Positions 35,005 to 44,973 of a stretch of DNA of 64,000 nucleotides are shown piece after piece. The notes beneath the pieces were generated by a model. The model was not told the DNA's origin. It searched no databases and saw only the letters and a program-made list of their open reading frames with translations. The stretch is taken from the NCBI GenBank assembly GCA_008933705.1, contig WBUN01000001.1, positions 1 to 64,000 on the forward strand, given 5' to 3'. The position numbers were made by a program, and so were the translations under genes. Source of the stretch: Hyphomicrobiaceae bacterium. Its GTDB lineage: Bacteria; Pseudomonadota; Alphaproteobacteria; Rhizobiales; Hyphomicrobiaceae. Position 1 is the first letter of the stretch; every line of letters starts with the position of its first letter.

Positions 35005-35688
35005 AGCGGAGCCTGGCGCGGAAGGGCGAAGAACTCGGGGTCTTGCCGCAGCTCGATGCCTCTGTGCGCATCGTCGATCGCGTGCATGCCACGCTGCACG
35101 AGGCGATCCTTGCGGGTAGCCTGGAGCCAGGATCGCAGCTCAGCGTGCCGGAATTGTCGCGTCGGCTTAACGTCTCGCGCAGCCCCGTGCGTGAGGCCGT
35201 GCTGCAGTTGGTCGCCGACGGATTGGCCGTCGAACAGCCGCGCAAGGGCGTGGTGGTCAGCACGATAGACCACGAGGACATTGCCGAGATCCAATGAGAT
35301 TCGCGAGTTCCTGGAATCGCTTGCCGCGCGCCGCTGTGCCGAGCGCGCTTCTGCTGCTGTCGTCGAGACGCTGGAGGGAATTCTGCGGACGCAGGCAAAA
35401 GCTATCGCCATCAGTGACGCGGAGGAGTATTTCCGCACCAACACGGCCTTTCACAGCGCAATTGCGCAGGCGAGCGGAAACGGGCGGCTGATTGCGTTCC
35501 AATCTTCGCTCAGGAAGCAGATGGCATTGGCGCTGCGGCATATAGCGCAGAAGCGCGAGCATATGCAGCCCGGCCTCAGGGAGCATCAGCGCATCCTGCG
35601 CGCCATCCGGGCGCATGATGCGGACAAGGCCGAACAGGCCATGCGTGCGCACATTGCGGCTACGTCGGCGCGGTTGCGGCGGCATTGA
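34998..35688 (+). pseudogene. GntR/FadR-family regulator split by a frameshift
   Basis: The first frame (34998-35297) encodes a GntR winged helix: VHATLHEAILAGSLEPGSQL, LSRRLNVSRSPVREAVLQL, and DGLAVEQPRKGVVVSTIDHEDIAEIQ, then a stop. The FCD ligand domain continues in another frame: EIREFLESLAARRCAER, NTAFHSAIAQASGNGRL, and a C-terminal ALMARH-like helix, ending 35688. Joining at about 35293-35298 (ATCCAATGAG) restores the family pattern DIAEIxEIREFLE, with one base too many. Either the gene is inactive or the base is a sequencing error. The start overlaps the upstream aldolase stop by 7 nt, so it was probably the local regulator. Confidence 0.8.
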
Positions 35689-35805
35689 GTCATTCGTCGG
35701 GAGATTGATCGCGCGCAAGGCAGCGCCGATGCCGGCCGCCTAGAGGATCCCCGAATGCTTGTCCCGCGGCGTGGCCGCGGCTGGCTTCGTTCAGTGGGAA
35801 CGGCT

Positions 35806-37287
35806 ATGGCAGGACAATCGATACTCATTATCGGCGCCGGGATCGGCGGACTTTCGACAGCCTGCTACGCGCAGATGAACGGCTACCGGGCCCGCATCCT
35901 GGAGATGCACGCCGCGCCGGGCGGTGTCTGCACGGCGTGGACACAGAGCGGCTATACCTTCGACGGCTGCATCCACAATCTGGCCGGCTCCAGCCCGGCA
36001 AGCCCCTTCCATCGCATCTGGCAGGATCTCGGCATCGTCCCGGCGCGGCGGATGCATGCCTACGATGAAATCGTTCGTGTCGAGCATGCTGAGGGCGGAG
36101 AGCCTCTGACCGTCTACACGGATCTCGATCGGCTCAGCGATCACCTGAAACACCTTGCCCCGGCCGATGCGGACGTCATCGACGAGCTCATCGGAGCGGC
36201 GCGGCAGTTCGCCCGCTTCGATCTGCTAGGGCTTGCGGCCTCGACGTCGTGGGAGAGGTTGAAGGCGCTTGCCGCACTGCCCCTGCTGGTCAAATATGGC
36301 CGCGTCACCCTTGAGCAGTACGCAACCCGATTTTCTGATCCGTTCCTTCGCCATGCCTTCCCGACCATCGTCTACGATTGGCCGAAGCAGTCGATGCTGG
36401 TGCTGCTCGCTTTCCTGGCAGGGATGCATAGGGGCGATCTCGGCTGGCCGGTCGGTGGCTCTGCGGCCTTCGCTCGCGCCATTGAGAGCCGTCTGCTGCA
36501 GCTCGGCGGAGAAGTGCAATACGGAGCGCGCGTGCAATCCATTCTGGTCGAGGATGATCGTGCTGTCGGAGTGCGTTTGACCGACGGTACCGAGCAGCGT
36601 GCAGACATCACGATTTCCAACGCCTATGGGCCATCGACGATATTCGGCATGCTGGGAGGGCGCTACACCACTCGGGCCATCCGCAGCTACTATGGCGAGC
36701 CCGAAGACCGGATCGAGATGGGTATCCACGTCTCGCTTGGCGTCGCTCGCGACATGTCGCGTGAGCCGCATGCCATCGTCCTCCCGCTCAAGCAGCCGGT
36801 GACCATCGCGCGCGAGCTGCGCGCACGTCTATACGTCGAGCCATTTGCCTTCGATGCCAGCATGGCGCCGCCTGGAAAATCGGCTCTCAAGGTCGTCATG
36901 GCGACCAGCTATCGCTACTGGCACGAGTTGGCGCGCCAGCCGGAGCGGTATGCGCGGGAGAAGCAGCAAATTGCGGAGACCATCATCGATCTGCTCGACA
37001 GGCGATTTCCGGGCTTCAAGGGTCAGATCGAGGTGGTCGATGTTGCGACGCCCGTGACGACGGAGCGCTTTACGGGCAATGGTCATGGTTTCAAGTCGCC
37101 GTTCAGCCGGATGGCACTGGGGCTCTTCACGGGCCGGCGCTTGAGCCAGACCCTACCGGGCCTGGGCAACTTCTACATGGTCGGGCAGTGGGCCGGTATG
37201 CCAGGTGTCTCGCTGGTGGCGGCGATGGGGCGCGACGTGGTGCGCAGCATCTGCCGGGCCGACGGGAAGGCGTTCGTTGCGTGGTAG
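35806..37287 (+). CDS. FAD-dependent oxidoreductase, phytoene desaturase / carotene isomerase-like
   Basis: 493 residues. The dinucleotide-binding motif IGAGIGGLS (9-17) and LEMHAAPGGVCTAW match the CrtI/CrtISO-like NAD(P)/FAD oxidoreductase family. DGCIHNLAGSSPASPFHRIW and VGGSAAFARAIESRLLQLGGEV are further family signatures, and FYMVGQWAGMPGVSLVAAMGRDVVR closes the FAD domain. There are no carotenoid genes nearby, so desaturation of carotenoids is unlikely; a different hydrophobic or small-molecule substrate is probable. I chose the ATG at 35806, preceded by GGGAAC, as it starts the Rossmann fold. A longer frame from 35755 is arginine-rich and non-homologous. The gene follows the damaged GntR gene. 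Confidence 0.8.
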   Translation: MAGQSILIIGAGIGGLSTACYAQMNGYRARILEMHAAPGGVCTAWTQSGYTFDGCIHNLAGSSPASPFHRIWQDLGIVPARRMHAYDEIVRVEHAEGGEPLTVYTDLDRLSDHLKHLAPADADVIDELIGAARQFARFDLLGLAASTSWERLKALAALPLLVKYGRVTLEQYATRFSDPFLRHAFPTIVYDWPKQSMLVLLAFLAGMHRGDLGWPVGGSAAFARAIESRLLQLGGEVQYGARVQSILVEDDRAVGVRLTDGTEQRADITISNAYGPSTIFGMLGGRYTTRAIRSYYGEPEDRIEMGIHVSLGVARDMSREPHAIVLPLKQPVTIARELRARLYVEPFAFDASMAPPGKSALKVVMATSYRYWHELARQPERYAREKQQIAETIIDLLDRRFPGFKGQIEVVDVATPVTTERFTGNGHGFKSPFSRMALGLFTGRRLSQTLPGLGNFYMVGQWAGMPGVSLVAAMGRDVVRSICRADGKAFVAW

Positions 37288-37463
37288 AGACCCGTCGCTC
37301 TTCATCAGCCCAGGCCCGCCCACGGCTCTTTGCCGGCTCCCCTTGCCGTCGCGAGATGGGCAACAATGTCTATCTGCGCCTGCAGCCGATTAGGTATTGC
37401 CAAATTGCGACCGCGGCTTCTTCATTGCTCTGCAGAATGAAAAACACATTCAGGGAGGAAGGC

Positions 37464-38444
37464 ATGCGCAATGGGCTGTCGCGAAGGATGTTCGCGCTGG
37501 TAGCAGTCTTGGCGGCAGTGGTGGCGCCGGCGGCCGCGCAGACTGATTATCCAACGCGTCGAATCCACGTCATTGTACCGTATCCGGCCGGCGGTATCGT
37601 CGATATCGTCACGCGCATCGCGACCGAGAAGCTGTCTGCCGTCTGGGGGCAACCTATCATCGTCGAGGCCAAGCCGGGCGCCAATTCCAACCTCGGCACC
37701 GATCTCGCTGCCCGCGCGGAGCCCGACGGCTACACCTGGACATTCATGGGTCCGGCGGTTATGGCCAACCCGCGTATCTATTCGAACCTGCGCTGGAGTG
37801 AGAAGAGCTTCACCGGCGTCGGAGTCATGGCTTGGGCACCGGCCGCGATGGTCGTCCACCCAAGCTTGCCGGCCAACACGGTCAAAGAGTTCGTCGAGCT
37901 CGCCAGGAAATCCCCGGGCGTCTTCAACTATGGCAATGCCGGGATAGGTTCGTCAGTGCACCTGAACACTGCGATCTTCATGCATGAGGCCAAGATCAAC
38001 CTCACCAGCGTGCCCTACAAGGGGCAGCCGCCCGCAATCCTCGATCTGCTCGCCAACCGTATCCACGTGAAGTTCGCTTCTATCGGTCTCGTGGCGCAGC
38101 ACGTACAGAATGGCACGCTGAAGGCGCTGGCAGTGGTCGGCAACCAGCGTTCGCCGCTGCTCCCGAATGTGCCGACCATGGCCGAGGCCGGGTATCCGGC
38201 GGCCAACGTCGTCCCCTGGTACGGCTTCGCGGTGCCGAAGGGCGTACCGCAGCCGATCGTCGAGAAGATTGCTGCCACGATCGCCCAAATACTCACCGAT
38301 CCCGCTGTCAGGAAGCAGCTCGAGCAGCAGGCCCTGGAGCCGGTCAAGCCGGTTACGGCCAGGGAGATCGCCGACCTGATCGTCAAGGATACCGAGCGCT
38401 ACGCGACGGTGATCCGCGAAGCTGGCATCAAGCTGAGCGAGTAG
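37464..38444 (+). CDS. Tripartite tricarboxylate transporter receptor, TctC/Bug family
   Basis: 326 residues. Signal peptide (about 1-26, ending AAAQ), then YPTRRIHVIVPYPAGGIVDIVTRIA, the entry motif of Bug receptors that bind carboxylates. GANSNLGTDLAARAEPDGYTW and VPYKGQPPAILDLLANRIHV are further family marks. The start ATG at 37464 follows a strong AGGGAGGA site. No TctA/TctB genes are adjacent, so it is an orphan receptor or shares a membrane unit elsewhere (for example the tctBA genes at 57 kb). It probably delivers the substrate of this catabolic cluster. Confidence 0.9.
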   Translation: MRNGLSRRMFALVAVLAAVVAPAAAQTDYPTRRIHVIVPYPAGGIVDIVTRIATEKLSAVWGQPIIVEAKPGANSNLGTDLAARAEPDGYTWTFMGPAVMANPRIYSNLRWSEKSFTGVGVMAWAPAAMVVHPSLPANTVKEFVELARKSPGVFNYGNAGIGSSVHLNTAIFMHEAKINLTSVPYKGQPPAILDLLANRIHVKFASIGLVAQHVQNGTLKALAVVGNQRSPLLPNVPTMAEAGYPAANVVPWYGFAVPKGVPQPIVEKIAATIAQILTDPAVRKQLEQQALEPVKPVTAREIADLIVKDTERYATVIREAGIKLSE

Positions 38445-38482
38445 ACGCAAAGCTCGCCAGAGCACCCGAAGAGAGAAGTCGC

Positions 38483-39580
38483 ATGACCGGCATTCGAACG
38501 CGCCTTTGTGACCGGCTCGGTCTGCAGCATCCCATCTTCGGGTTCTCGCACAGCATCGAGGTGACGGCGGCGCTGGCGCAGGCCGGCTGCTATCCGATCT
38601 ACGGCGCGGCATGGGATATGCCGGATGCGATTGCCAAGAAGACGGCGCTCATCCGCGATTTGGTCGGTGATCGGCCCTTCGGCGTCAACCTGCTCTTGCC
38701 AGCTTCAGTCGGCAACGAGACGGATCGCACCGCTGTAGAGGCGAGGCTGCCGGCGGCGCACAAGGCGTTCGTGGAAGGGCTGCGCAAGAAATACAACGTG
38801 CCGCCGGCAACGCAGACAACGCTGTTTTCCAGCCAGATCCGCTCACAGCAGCTATTCGCAGAGCAGATCGACGCGGCGCTGGCGTCGAGCGCCAATGCCT
38901 TTGCTTCGGCCATCGGCACATCTGCGGACACCATTGCGCGGGCGAAGCGGGCGGGCAAGCTCACTATCTCGCTGGTCGGCTCACCGAAGCACGCGCGCTC
39001 GGTGAAGGCGGCCGGCGTCGACATCGTCGTAGCGCAGGGTCATGATGCGGCCGGTCACACCGGGCCGATCGGCACCTTCTCTCTGGTGCCGCAGGTCGTC
39101 GATATCGCCGGCGACACGCCGGTGCTCGCGGCCGGCGGCGTCGGGCATGGGCGACAGGTGGCGGCGGCGCTTGCGCTTGGTGCGGAGGGCGTATGGCTCG
39201 GAACGGCTTGGCTGACGAGCACAGAGCACAAGCTCGACGAGCGTCTGCTGCGCAAGGTGCTCGCCGCCAAGGCCGAGGACACGGTCATCTCGCGCAGCCA
39301 TAGCGGCAAGACCTGCCGCCTCATCAAGACGGCTTGGTCGGAAGAATGGGAGGCGCCGGGTGCGCCCGAGCCGTTGCCCATGCCCTACCAGCAGGTGCTG
39401 ACCGGGGAACTGCTCGCGGCAATCAATGAGCATGGTATCGAACCACTCATGTACACGTTTGCTGGCCAGGGCGTGTCGTACTTCTCCGAGCAATGCACGG
39501 TTGCCGAAATCGTCGATCGCCTGATGCGGGAAGCAAATACGACAGTTGCCGCTCTGCTTGGGCAGAGAGCTACTGCCTGA
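38483..39580 (+). CDS. Nitronate monooxygenase-like flavoprotein
   Basis: 365 residues, TIM-barrel FMN enzyme of the nitronate monooxygenase / 2-nitropropane dioxygenase family. GLQHPIFGFSHSIEVTAALAQAG is the family entry. VDIVVAQGHDAAGHTGPIGTFSLVPQVVD gives the FMN-binding G-H-x-A-x-G-H motif with the probable active-site histidine. PVLAAGGVGHGRQVAAALALGAEGVWLGTAWL is the phosphate-binding loop. In many members the natural substrate is unknown; other members reduce enoyl thioesters. It lies between the TctC receptor and an acyl-CoA dehydrogenase, which suggests work on a CoA-linked or nitro-aliphatic intermediate. Confidence 0.85.
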   Translation: MTGIRTRLCDRLGLQHPIFGFSHSIEVTAALAQAGCYPIYGAAWDMPDAIAKKTALIRDLVGDRPFGVNLLLPASVGNETDRTAVEARLPAAHKAFVEGLRKKYNVPPATQTTLFSSQIRSQQLFAEQIDAALASSANAFASAIGTSADTIARAKRAGKLTISLVGSPKHARSVKAAGVDIVVAQGHDAAGHTGPIGTFSLVPQVVDIAGDTPVLAAGGVGHGRQVAAALALGAEGVWLGTAWLTSTEHKLDERLLRKVLAAKAEDTVISRSHSGKTCRLIKTAWSEEWEAPGAPEPLPMPYQQVLTGELLAAINEHGIEPLMYTFAGQGVSYFSEQCTVAEIVDRLMREANTTVAALLGQRATA

Positions 39581-39601
39581 TCGATAGGGAACATCGCCGA
39601 C

Positions 39602-40843
39602 ATGGATTTCGAGCTACCGCCCCGCGCCAAGGAGCTGCGCGACCGCGTCGAGGCCTTTTTCAACGCAGAAATTCTGCCACGGCATCGGGAGTGGCACGCA
39701 CATGTTATGCGTCGCGAGCCGGTGCCCTTCATGGCGGAGCTGAGGCGCAAGGCGCGGGCGGCAGGGTTGTGGAATCTCGCGCTGCCCGATCTTGCGGCGA
39801 GCGAACCAGGCACGCGCTGCTCCAACCTCGAGTTTGCGCCATTGGCCGAGATCATGGGGCGGTTGCCTTGGGGATCCGAGCCGTTCAATTGTCACGCACC
39901 GGACGTGCCTAACATGGTGCTGCTGCAGAATGTCTGCACGCCGGAGCAGAAGCAGCGCTGGCTCGTGCCGCTGCTGGAGGGAACTGCCCGCTCGGCGTTC
40001 GCCATGACGGAGCCGGCGGTCGCTTCCTCGGATGCCACCAACATCGCGACCCGCATCGAGCGCCGAGGCACGCGCTACGTCGTCAACGGTCGCAAGTGGT
40101 ACATCACAGGTGCCGCGCACCCGGAGTGCAAATTCCTGATCGTGCTCGGCCGGCAGGAAGCCGATGGCGCCCGCACCCGGCAGCACAGCATGGTGGTCGT
40201 ACCCATGGATGCGCCGGGCGTGCAGCTGGTGCGGCCGCTGCGCTTCATCGGTTGGGAGGATCACGTGGCGCCTGTCGGTGAGCTTGCGCTCACGGAGGTT
40301 GAGGTGCCGCTCGAGAACATCATCGGCCGGGAAGGAGACGGGTTCTCGGCGTCGCAAACCCGGCTGGGTCCGGCGCGCATCCATCACTGCATGCGCCTGA
40401 TTGGTGCAGCCGAAGTGGTGATGTCGCTCATGCATGTGCGCGCGACGGAGAGGCGGACCTTCGGTCGTACCGTCATCGAGTATGATAGCGTGCAGCAGGC
40501 CATTGCATCGTCGCGTGTAGAGATCGAGCAGGCGCGCCTGCTGGTGCTGCGCGCGGCCTGGGCCATCGACAGGGCCGGCTTTCGCGGCGGTTGGCGGGAC
40601 CTTTCGCTGGCAAAGATCGCGGTGCCGGCCACCGTGCAGCGCATCGCCGACCGCGCATTGCAGATCTTCGGCGCCATGGGCGGCAGCGACGACACGCCGA
40701 TCCACCATGCGCTGGCCTACGCTCGCCTGATGCGCATCGGCGACGGTCCCGACGAGGTGCACATGCGCCAGATCTTCCGCACCGAGGCGGCGCCAGGATG
40801 GTCGATTGCCGAATCACCTTACATCTGCGGCCTTGGCAACTAG
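39602..40843 (+). CDS. Acyl-CoA dehydrogenase family protein
   Basis: 413 residues with three ACAD parts: an alpha-helical N-terminal domain (ELRDRVEAFFNAEILPRHREW), a central beta domain (FAMTEPAVASSDATNIATRIERRG and RKWYITGAAHPECKFLIVLG), and a C-terminal four-helix domain (RRTFGRTVIEYDSVQQAIA, ALQIFGAMGGSDDTP). RIGDGPDEVHMRQIFRTEA near the end matches the ACAD10/11-like branch. It should oxidise an acyl-CoA alpha-beta bond using FAD. It is the last gene of the catabolic cluster, only 21 nt after the nitronate monooxygenase-like gene. Confidence 0.9.
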   Translation: MDFELPPRAKELRDRVEAFFNAEILPRHREWHAHVMRREPVPFMAELRRKARAAGLWNLALPDLAASEPGTRCSNLEFAPLAEIMGRLPWGSEPFNCHAPDVPNMVLLQNVCTPEQKQRWLVPLLEGTARSAFAMTEPAVASSDATNIATRIERRGTRYVVNGRKWYITGAAHPECKFLIVLGRQEADGARTRQHSMVVVPMDAPGVQLVRPLRFIGWEDHVAPVGELALTEVEVPLENIIGREGDGFSASQTRLGPARIHHCMRLIGAAEVVMSLMHVRATERRTFGRTVIEYDSVQQAIASSRVEIEQARLLVLRAAWAIDRAGFRGGWRDLSLAKIAVPATVQRIADRALQIFGAMGGSDDTPIHHALAYARLMRIGDGPDEVHMRQIFRTEAAPGWSIAESPYICGLGN

Positions 40844-40894
40844 GGCGCTCGCCACGATCGGTTGGGCTTTGCCCGGCATTGCGGTGTCGAAGAA

Positions 40895-41764
40895 ATGACC
40901 GAAATACCAAAGAAGGCACCTGGCGCGACCGGCATCGACGCGTTGCTGCCGCCGGAGATGGCGCTCGCTTGCGAGACTGCAGGCGCCGCCAAGGCCGGGC
41001 GCGATGCGCTCGCGCTCGTGATCCTGGGGCTGCTTGCGGGCGCCTTCATCGCGTTCGGCGCGATCTTCATGACCGTGGTGCTGACCGGAGCCGGCGAACT
41101 CCCCTGGGGCGTTGCGCGCCTCCTTGCCGGCCTGACCTTCTCGCTCGGACTTATCCTCGTCATTGTGGGGGGCGCCGAGCTCTTCACCGGCGATTCGCTG
41201 ATGATTGTGGCCTGTGCCAGCCGGCGCATCACGCTCGGCGCGCTGCTGCGCGCATGGTCATTGGTCTATGTCGGCAACATCATCGGCGCGGTGGCCACCG
41301 CCGTGCTCGTGTTTCTCGCCGGCCTGCAAGGATTTGCCGGCGGCGCCGTCGGCAGAACGGCGCTCTCCGTCGCTGCGGCCAAAGCGGCCTTGCCGACGGT
41401 CCAGCTGTTCTTCCTGGCCGTGCTGTGCAACGTGCTGGTCTGTCTCGCCGTGTGGATGTCGTTCGGGGCACGAAGCACGACCGACAAGATCATGGTCATC
41501 GTTCCGCCCATCGCCGCCTTCGTTGCCGCCGGGCTCGAGCACTCGATCGCCAACCTCTATCTCCTGCCCTACGGCCTGGCGATCAAAGCCTGGGCTGGGG
41601 CGGAGTTCTGGGCCGCGATCGGGCAGGCTCAAACAGCCTACCCGGAGCTGACCGCGGGCAGTGCCCTCCACAACATCGTCGTCGCAACCATCGGCAACCT
41701 CCTCGGCGGCAGCCTGATGGTGGGCGCGGTCTACTGGTTCGTGTATCTGCGCCAGCGCGCCTGA
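40895..41764 (+). CDS. Formate/nitrite transporter (FNT) family channel
   Basis: 289 residues. About six membrane segments follow a hydrophilic N-terminus of about 40 residues. Family marks are LAGAFIAFGAIF in helix 1, GGAELFTGD in helix 2 and SIANLYLLPYG in helix 5; the conserved FNT pore histidine is not obvious. VGNIIGAVATAVLV and LHNIVVATIGNLLGG are also typical. It would move formate, nitrite or a related monovalent anion. I chose the ATG at 40895 (GAAGAA upstream). It has no FNR-type box directly ahead, but the next gene is preceded by one (41791). Confidence 0.82.
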   Translation: MTEIPKKAPGATGIDALLPPEMALACETAGAAKAGRDALALVILGLLAGAFIAFGAIFMTVVLTGAGELPWGVARLLAGLTFSLGLILVIVGGAELFTGDSLMIVACASRRITLGALLRAWSLVYVGNIIGAVATAVLVFLAGLQGFAGGAVGRTALSVAAAKAALPTVQLFFLAVLCNVLVCLAVWMSFGARSTTDKIMVIVPPIAAFVAAGLEHSIANLYLLPYGLAIKAWAGAEFWAAIGQAQTAYPELTAGSALHNIVVATIGNLLGGSLMVGAVYWFVYLRQRA

Positions 41765-41790
41765 TCTCGAGGCGGCCGGCCGCCGGGGCG

Positions 41791-41804
41791 TTGACATCAA
41801 TCAA
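41791..41804. promoter_or_regulatory. FNR/FixK-type box 5
   Basis: TTGACATCAATCAA fits TTGAY-N4-RTCAA. It lies 27 nt after the FNT gene and 83 nt before the ATPase gene at 41888, in the leader of the three-gene exporter. Confidence 0.72.
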
Positions 41805-41887
41805 AGGCGCGCCTGCCGCCAGCTCTTAAGGAGGGATGTGCAGAAAGGAGAGGGGGCGCCCAGCAATCTCCCCCGTGCACGCGCCCA

Positions 41888-42591
<704 letters not shown>

Positions 42592-42595
<4 letters not shown>

Positions 42596-44964
42596 GCCCC
42601 ATGCGCGCGCTTGATCGCAAGCTGCTGCGGGATTTGCGGCGCATGTGGGCCCAGGCGCTCGCCATCGCCTTGGTGATGGCGTCGGGCGCCGCCACCTTCG
42701 TCCTGGCAAGCGGCGCCTACCGCTCGCTCGACGAGACCCGCCGCTCCTACTACGAGCGCTATCGCTTCGGAGAGGTCTTTGCCGACATCCGGCGCGCGCC
42801 CAAGACGGTCGAGGAGCAAATCCTGGCCATATCCGGAGTGGCCGCTGCCGAGGCCCGCATCTCTCGGCTCGCCCTGCTCGACATCGAAGGCCTTGCCGAG
42901 CCGGCGACCGGCCAGGCGATCTCCGTTCCTGATATGGCCGAGCAGCGCCTCAATCGTCTGCATCTTCGCGCGGGGCGGTTGCCGGAACGCGAAAGGACCG
43001 ACGAGGTCACGGTGAACGAGGCCTTCGCCAAGGCGCACAAGCTGCAGCTTGGCTCTACCTTCAAAGCCGTCCTCAACGGAAAGAAGCGCGAGCTCAAGAT
43101 CGTCGGCATCGCCCTGTCGCCGGAATTCATCTACGCGCTCGGTCCCGGCGACCTGATGCCGGATGACCGGCGATTTGCCGTGCTGTGGATGTCGGAGAAG
43201 GCTCTGGCCGCGCTGTTCGACCTCGACGGCGCCTTCAATTCCGTGAGCCTCCGCCTGCTGCGCGGAGCGGTCGAGGCGGACGTGATCGAGAAGCTGGACA
43301 GCCTGCTTGCGCGCTACGGCGGCACCGGGGCCTACAGCCGCAGGGACCAGCTCTCCCACGCATTCCTGGACGCGGAGCTCAAGCAGCTAGACGCGCTGCG
43401 GCGCGTCATGCCGCCGATCTTCCTGCTTGTGTCGGCATTCCTCATAAATATGACGCTCATGCGCATGATCGCACTGGAGCGGGAGCAGATCGGGCTCTTG
43501 AAGGCCATCGGCTACGGCCCGTTGCCGATCGCTGCCCACTACATCAAGTTCGTGCTTGCCATTGCCCTCGTCGGCATCTCCATCGGCTTCTTGATCGGTG
43601 TCTGGCTTGGCCAGGGGCTCACGCGCCTTTACGCCGACTTCTTTCACTTCCCGTTCCTGATCTTCCAGAATGATGCAGACATCTTCGCCACCGCGGGCAT
43701 CGTCTGCGTCGTCGCGGCTGTCGCCGGAGCCATTCGAGCCGTTGTCCAGATCCTGGCGCTGGCCCCGGCCGTCGCCATGCAGCCGCCTGCGCCCCCACGC
43801 TACCGGCGCTGGTTTTCCGGCCGCGTTCCGGCCTCCATCCGCCCCTCGCAGCTGACGATCATGGCGTTGCGCCACATCTCGCGCTGGCCAGTGCGCGCCG
43901 GCCTGACCTCGCTCGGCATCTCCCTCGGGATCGCCTTGCTGATCACCGCGCTGCTTTCCTTCGACTCCGTCGATCTGATGATCGACGTTGCCTTCTTCAG
44001 GACCGACAGGCAGCACGCCACGCTGAACTTCACCGACGACAAGCACAGCCGCGCGCTGCAGGCGGTGGAGCGCCTGCCCGGCGTCCTTCGGGCGGAGCCT
44101 TACCGAGCGGTGGCGGTTCGGCTCCGCAACGGCCATCTCTCGCGCAAGCTGGGGATCGTGGGGAAGCCCAAGGAGATGGATCTTTCCCGCGTCCTCGATG
44201 TCGCCTTTCAACCGGTTCAGCTCCCCGAGACGGGCCTGATGGTCGACGAGCGCGTCGCCGAAATCCTGCAACTTCGCCGCGGGGACCTTGTCGAGGTCGA
44301 ATTGCTCGAAGGCCGGCGGGGCATCAGGCTCGTGCCCGTGACCGAGGTCATCAAGAGCTACCTCGGGCTGATGGCCTTCATGGACATCGACGCTTTGCAC
44401 GATTTGATGGATGACGGACCGCGTGTAACCGGCGTCCACATCGCCTACGATGCGCGCAAGCAGGGCGAGCTGTTCGCCGCCATCAAGTCGACGCCGGCGC
44501 TCGGCTCGATCGGCCTGCAACAGCACGCGCTCTCTCGTTTTCGCGAGACGATTGCGCAGAACATAAACTATATGGTCACCATCTACGTGGTGCTGGCCGT
44601 AATCATCGCCTTCGGCGTGGTGTACAACAGCGCCCGCATTCAGCTCTCCGAGCATGCGAGGGAGATTGCCAGCCTCCGAGTGCTCGGTTTCACGAGAGCC
44701 GAGGTGTCGCGCGTGCTGCTGACCGAGCTTGCCGTCCTCACGATCGTTGCCGTGCCGCTCGGCTGGATCATCGGTTATGGGTTCGGCTGGCTGCTCATCA
44801 AGGCCTTCTCGAGCGATCTTTACCGCGTTCCGTTCGCGATCGAGCGCGCCACCTACGCCAAGGCGAGCCTGGTGGTCCTTGCAGCAACGGCCGTCTCCGC
44901 TCTCATCGTGCGGCGACGCGTCGACAAGCTGGACCTGATTGCCGTGCTCAAGACGAGAGACTAG
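42592..44964 (+). CDS. ABC exporter permease with two FtsX domains
   Basis: 790 residues from the GTG at 42592; the ATG at 42601 is an alternative. It has an N-terminal membrane helix, a large periplasmic domain (about 45-265), an FtsX domain (about 270-385), a second long extracytoplasmic part, and a C-terminal FtsX domain (about 655-785). [19 protein letters not shown] and [19 protein letters not shown] are the cytoplasmic coupling helices. The eight-to-ten-helix duplicated layout resembles LolE/YbbP-like or YtrF-like exporters more than four-helix MacB. It sits between its ATPase and a HlyD-type adaptor, so a tripartite efflux or lipid-export system is likely. Confidence 0.87.
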
Positions 44965-44973
44965 GAGCCGAGA

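Noticed and set aside
35705..35718. TTGATCGCGCGCAA as an FNR/FixK site
   Set aside because: The right half reads CGCAA rather than RTCAA, so it is only a half-site match.
41771..41784. Perfect palindrome GGCGGCCGGCCGCC after the FNT gene
   Set aside because: It is a simple GC palindrome with no loop and no T-run. I do not call it a terminator; it may still influence transcription into the exporter operon.
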